A stretch of DNA of 64,000 nt from Candidatus Liminaster caballi (GTDB lineage Bacteria; Bacteroidota; Bacteroidia; Bacteroidales; UBA3663). Positions 60,412-64,000 of the stretch are shown here, in pieces; position 1 is the first letter of the stretch, and the number at the start of each line of letters is the position of its first letter. The position numbers and the translations under genes are program-made. The DNA lies in NCBI GenBank assembly GCA_018065085.1, contig JAGHUA010000049.1:1-64000 (forward strand). The letters are read 5' to 3'. Under the pieces are notes generated by a model that worked only from the letters and a program-made list of their open reading frames with translations, made no database searches and had not been told where the DNA came from.

Positions 60412-61692
60412 ATGCTACGCGATTCAAAGGTATTTGCGCTAATTGCTGACGAGCGTGCCCGTCAGATGAAAGGTATTGAACTCATTGCGTCTGAGAACAT
60501 CGTGAGCGACCAGGTCCTTGAGGCCATGGGTTCTGTGCTCACCAACAAGTATGCCGAGGGCTATCCTGGCAAGCGCTATTATGGCGGCTGTCAGGTTGTC
60601 GATCAGGTGGAGCAGCTTGCCATCGACCGTCTGAAGGAGATCTTCGGTGCATGCTGGGCCAACGTTCAGCCACACTCAGGCGCTCAGGCTAACGAGGCAG
60701 TTCTTGCTGCCGTGCTCAACCCGGGCGACACATTCATGGGCCTCAACCTTGCCCATGGCGGTCACCTCTCACATGGTTCGGCTGTCAACTCTTCCGGCCT
60801 GCTCTACAAGCCTGTTGCCTACAATCTCAGCGAGGCTACCGGCCGCGTTGACTATGACGAGATGGAGCGTCTCGCCCTTGAGAACAAGCCAAAGCTGATC
60901 ATCGGCGGCGGCTCGGCCTACAGCCGTGAGTGGGACTATGCACGTATGCGCCAGATTGCCGACAAGGTAGGCGCCATCCTCATGATCGATATGGCTCACC
61001 CAGCTGGTCTCATCGCTGCAGGTCTGCTCGAGAATCCTGTCAAGTATGCGCACATCGTAACCACCACCACCCACAAGTCTCTGCGCGGTCCTCGCGGCGG
61101 CGCCATCATGATGGGTGTTGACTTCCCTAATCCTAAGGGCACACTCACTCCTAAGGGCGAGGTAAAGATGATGTCGGCATGTCTCGACTCGTCAGTATTC
61201 CCTGGCACACAGGGCGGTCCTCTTGAGCATGTCATTGCTGCCAAGGCAGTTGCCTTTGGCGAGATTCTGCAGCCCGAGTTCAAGGAGTATGCCATGCAGG
61301 TCAAGAAGAACGCTGCCGTTCTGGCAGACGAGCTGACCAAGCGCGGCTTCAAGATCATCTCTGGCGGCACAGACAATCACTCCATGCTTGTCGATCTGCG
61401 CACCAAGTACCCTGAGCTGACCGGCAAGGTGGCTGAGAAGGCTCTCGTTGCTGCCGACATCACAGCCAACAAGAACATGGTACCGTTCGACTCACGCTCG
61501 GCATTCCAGACCTCGGGCATCCGCCTCGGCACTCCTGCTATCACCACACGCGGCGCCAAGGAGGATCTGATGGTCAAGATTGCTGCCTGGATTGAGGAGG
61601 TGCTCAACGATCCTGAGAACGAGGCTGTAATCGCCAAGGTTCGCTCAGAGGTTAATGCCACAATGGCCGACTATCCACTCTTTGCGTATTGA
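60412..61692 (+). CDS. glyA: Serine hydroxymethyltransferase
   Basis: A 426-residue PLP enzyme that converts serine and tetrahydrofolate to glycine and 5,10-methylene-THF. Signature stretches are [42 protein letters not shown] and [13 protein letters not shown], with the Schiff-base lysine Lys222. The C-terminal [23 protein letters not shown] is also conserved. It is normal in length. The nucleoside kinase gene follows after 16 nt. Confidence 0.98.
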   Translation: MLRDSKVFALIADERARQMKGIELIASENIVSDQVLEAMGSVLTNKYAEGYPGKRYYGGCQVVDQVEQLAIDRLKEIFGACWANVQPHSGAQANEAVLAAVLNPGDTFMGLNLAHGGHLSHGSAVNSSGLLYKPVAYNLSEATGRVDYDEMERLALENKPKLIIGGGSAYSREWDYARMRQIADKVGAILMIDMAHPAGLIAAGLLENPVKYAHIVTTTTHKSLRGPRGGAIMMGVDFPNPKGTLTPKGEVKMMSACLDSSVFPGTQGGPLEHVIAAKAVAFGEILQPEFKEYAMQVKKNAAVLADELTKRGFKIISGGTDNHSMLVDLRTKYPELTGKVAEKALVAADITANKNMVPFDSRSAFQTSGIRLGTPAITTRGAKEDLMVKIAAWIEEVLNDPENEAVIAKVRSEVNATMADYPLFAY

Positions 61693-61708
61693 TAACATAC
61701 CACCAATC

Positions 61709-63385
61709 ATGATTCACATACGCTGCAAGAATAATGGCGTCACCAAGGCGTTCAACGAAGGTGTTTCGCTCTTCGAGGTCTTTCAGGCCTTTCCCGAACT
61801 CGACTTTCCCTATCCACCGATCTCGGCCAAGGTCAACAACGCATCGCAGGGACTGAAGTTCCGCGTGTGGCAGAACCGCGACGTGGAGTTTGTGGATGTG
61901 CGCGACAGTTCCGGAATGCGCGCCTATGTCCGTTCATTATGCTTCGTGCTCTATAAGGCCTGTCAGGATGTCTTTCCTGACAGCCGCCTTTATATGGAGC
62001 ACCCCATCTCGCGCGGCTATTTCTGCAACTTCAAGAAAGCCGACGGGCAGCCGGCCGGCCAGGCCGACGTGACGCGCATCCGCCAGCGTATGCAGGAGAT
62101 CATCGATCAGGACATGCCCTTCCGCCGCAATGAGTCGCTGACCGACGAGACCGTGCGCATCTTCCGCGAGAGGGGCTACAACGACAAGGTGCGCCTGCTT
62201 GAGACCTCTGACCTCATCTACTCTGACTACTACACGCTGGGCGACACGGTCGATTACTACTACGGCGCGCTTGTGCCATCGGCAGGCTATCTGAAGGTGT
62301 TCGGCATAGAAAAGTATCACAACGGCATGCTGCTGCGCGTGCCCGACCGCCACAATCCGTCGCAGCTCGCCGCCCTCGAGCATCAGCCCAAGACCTTCGG
62401 AGTCTTTGCCGAGAACGTGCGATGGAACATCATCATGGGGCTGCAGAACGTAGGCGCCGTCAACCAGGCATGCAACCGTGGCGAGGCGAGCAAGCTCATA
62501 CAGGTGAGCGAGGCACTGCAGGAGAAGAAGATCGTGCAGATTGCCGAGGAGATCAATGCGCGCTATCACGACGAGAAGAACCCTGTGCGACTGGTGCTGA
62601 TCACAGGTCCGTCGAGCTCGGGCAAGACCACATTCTGCAAACGACTCAGCATCCAGCTCATGGCGTGCGGCCTGCGTCCGCTGTCGTTCTCGACCGACGA
62701 TTACTTTGTCAACCGCGTGGATACGCCGAAGTTCCCCGACGGCCGCTATGACTTTGAGAACATCAAGGCGGTGGACAACGAGACAATGGAGCGCGACCTG
62801 AAGGCCCTGCTCGAAGGCAGGAAGGTCGAGATTCCGGAGTATAACTTTGCCACGGGCAAGCGCGAGTACAACGGCAAGCGCCTGCAGCTGGGCGAGGGCA
62901 AGATCCTGCTCATCGAGGGCATACACGCCCTGAACCCGATGCTCACAGCCCAGATTCCCGACCAATATAAATATAAGGTCTATATCTCGACACTGACCAG
63001 CATCTCGCTCGACGACCACAACTGGATACCCACGCGCGACAACCGCCTCCTGCGCCGCATCATACGCGACTATAACAAAGGAGCGTTCTCAGCGCGCGAG
63101 ACCATTGCGCAGTGGCCGTCGGTCTGCGAGGGCGAGGAGAAATGGATTTATCCATATCAGGAGAATGCCGACGTGATGTTCAACTCGGCGCTCAACATCG
63201 AGTTTGCCGTGCTCCGTCTGCATGCCGAGCCTATACTGGCGTCCGTGCCGCGCAACTGTGCGGAGTATAGTGAGGCTCACCGCCTGCTCAAGTTCATCCA
63301 CTATTTCGTGCCGGTATCAGACAAAGAGATACCGCCCACATCCATCATGCGAGAGTTTGTGGGCGGCAGTTCGTTCAAATACTGA
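61709..63385 (+). CDS. Uridine kinase-like nucleoside kinase with ThrRS-like N-terminus
   Basis: A 558-residue fusion. Start was set at MIHIRCKNNGVTKAF; the longer frame overlaps glyA. Residues 1-60 look like a TGS domain and about 60-270 like the second additional domain of threonyl-tRNA synthetase (EHPISRGYFCNFKKAD, SDYYTLGDTVDYYYG). Residues about 290-558 are a P-loop kinase: Walker A ITGPSSSGKTTFCKRL, STDDYFVNRVD, LLIEGIHALNPM and TRDNRLLRRIIRDY. This architecture is recurrent in Bacteroidetes and Firmicutes and is generally called nucleoside or uridine kinase. The purpose of the ThrRS-like part is unknown. Confidence 0.93.
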   Translation: MIHIRCKNNGVTKAFNEGVSLFEVFQAFPELDFPYPPISAKVNNASQGLKFRVWQNRDVEFVDVRDSSGMRAYVRSLCFVLYKACQDVFPDSRLYMEHPISRGYFCNFKKADGQPAGQADVTRIRQRMQEIIDQDMPFRRNESLTDETVRIFRERGYNDKVRLLETSDLIYSDYYTLGDTVDYYYGALVPSAGYLKVFGIEKYHNGMLLRVPDRHNPSQLAALEHQPKTFGVFAENVRWNIIMGLQNVGAVNQACNRGEASKLIQVSEALQEKKIVQIAEEINARYHDEKNPVRLVLITGPSSSGKTTFCKRLSIQLMACGLRPLSFSTDDYFVNRVDTPKFPDGRYDFENIKAVDNETMERDLKALLEGRKVEIPEYNFATGKREYNGKRLQLGEGKILLIEGIHALNPMLTAQIPDQYKYKVYISTLTSISLDDHNWIPTRDNRLLRRIIRDYNKGAFSARETIAQWPSVCEGEEKWIYPYQENADVMFNSALNIEFAVLRLHAEPILASVPRNCAEYSEAHRLLKFIHYFVPVSDKEIPPTSIMREFVGGSSFKY

Positions 63386-63428
63386 TTCTTTCAGCCGTTT
63401 CAGCTCAGTATTTCCATTACAGAATTTC

Positions 63429-64000
63429 TTACTTTCGTGCCTTGCTGGCCTCGACCATACGGATCACGCCGATGAAGTCGGTGACGTGAGGGTCTGACTC
63501 GCCATAGACGGCACGGGCCTTGCTGACAGCCTCGTTGAGCAGGCTGAGCGACTTGTCGAAGTTGCCAAGCTTGTAGTTGAGCCAGCCGCAGGTGTAGAGC
63601 TGCTCCACGACGTCGCTGTTGGTCTCATCGCTGTGTTCCTGCAGCAGGGCCAGGGCGCGCTCGTGCATCTCAAGCGAATTGTCGAGCTGGCCGAACTCCT
63701 GATAGATACGAGCCACCTTGCGCAGAGCCTTGATCAGCTCGGTGACGGTGGTGTGAGGGAACAGGCGGTCGAGGATGCGCACGAAAGCCTTCTCGACGAG
63801 ACGGCCCAGCTCCTCGATGGTCTGATAGTCGTAGGTAGGCACACCATCCACGAAATGACGGTCTTTCTGAGCGTCGTCAGCAGGATTGTAGTTGAACACA
63901 TAGGGGTGGGCGCTCTCAGCCACAGCGAAGCTGATCTGATACTGCTTCAGACTGTCCACACCGAAGGGTGAGTTCCACTTCACCACCACATCCACATCGC
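63429..64000 (-). CDS. Tetratricopeptide repeat protein, partial (start off window)
   Basis: At least 190 residues, open past the right edge, so the true start lies outside the window. About residues 75-185 of the visible part form three or so TPR units: IKALRKVARIYQEFGQLDNS, LYTCGWLNYKLGNFDKSLSL and the following helix pair. The N-terminal part (SPFGVDSLKQYQISFAVAES) is not recognised. TPR proteins act as scaffolds for protein complexes; no specific role can be given. It is convergent with the nucleoside kinase gene, with 43 nt between. Confidence 0.75.
   Translation of the reverse strand, partial: DVDVVVKWNSPFGVDSLKQYQISFAVAESAHPYVFNYNPADDAQKDRHFVDGVPTYDYQTIEELGRLVEKAFVRILDRLFPHTTVTELIKALRKVARIYQEFGQLDNSLEMHERALALLQEHSDETNSDVVEQLYTCGWLNYKLGNFDKSLSLLNEAVSKARAVYGESDPHVTDFIGVIRMVEASKARK

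Overview
The window is a gene-dense piece of a Bacteroidales chromosome. Evidence: promoters with the Bacteroidetes TTTG / TAnnTTTG elements about 20 nt apart, fimbrillin-like lipoproteins, DUF5606 and DUF5683 proteins, paired GH3 glycosidases, and the gene order surE-lpxB / parA-parB-DUF5683-MltD-RSH. A Prevotella-like or Muribaculaceae-like member is most likely; no rRNA or tRNA is present to place it better. I saw no transposase, phage gene, CRISPR array or plasmid backbone.

Layout. 0-5.2 kb (minus): two secreted GH3 glycosidases and the C-terminal stub of a GH16 beta-glucanase, apparently a decayed beta-glucan operon. 5.3-7.4 kb: rpsF-rpsR-rplI, then a thioredoxin-fold lipoprotein. 7.5-15.3 kb: six tightly packed plus-strand genes, three fimbrillin-like surface lipoproteins followed by a DUF3737 beta-helix protein, a MalY/PatB aminotransferase and a MATE exporter. 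15.5-22.6 kb (minus): surE-lpxB-DUF5606-C1 peptidase-licD-licD-orphan secreted protein. 22.7-31.3 kb: parA-parB-DUF5683-MltD-type transglycosylase-RelA/SpoT homologue, then a large uncharacterised exported protein.

31.4-49.2 kb is a glutamine-nitrogen block: gltB, gltD, asnB, a PurF-type amidotransferase, pyrG, then convergent carB-carA, then glmS. Glutamine is the shared amide donor for glutamate, asparagine, purines, CTP, carbamoyl phosphate and glucosamine-6-P. luxS and a sugar-phosphate transferase (WcaJ type) follow glmS. 51.2-56.0 kb (minus) holds mfd and a DbpA-type DEAD-box helicase. 56.2-63.4 kb (plus) holds an L,D-transpeptidase, a small lipoprotein, an AsmA-like protein, glyA and a nucleoside kinase with an N-terminal ThrRS-like region. 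A TPR protein runs off the right edge.

The most unusual features are: (1) an eight-unit array of 41-42 bp hairpin repeats filling the gap between convergent pyrG and carB, with stems that co-vary; (2) a RelA/SpoT protein whose hydrolase motif reads HDVVKD instead of HDxxED; (3) many different short tandem repeats in intergenic gaps, one of which has become the hydrophobic core of a lipoprotein signal peptide; (4) an 11-bp duplication of the -7 element at carA; and (5) a helicase gene whose ATG lies 4 nt after its -7 element, suggesting a leaderless mRNA. No wholly new multi-gene system is evident. The fimbrillin-like/DUF3737 locus and the hairpin array are the best candidates for undescribed biology.
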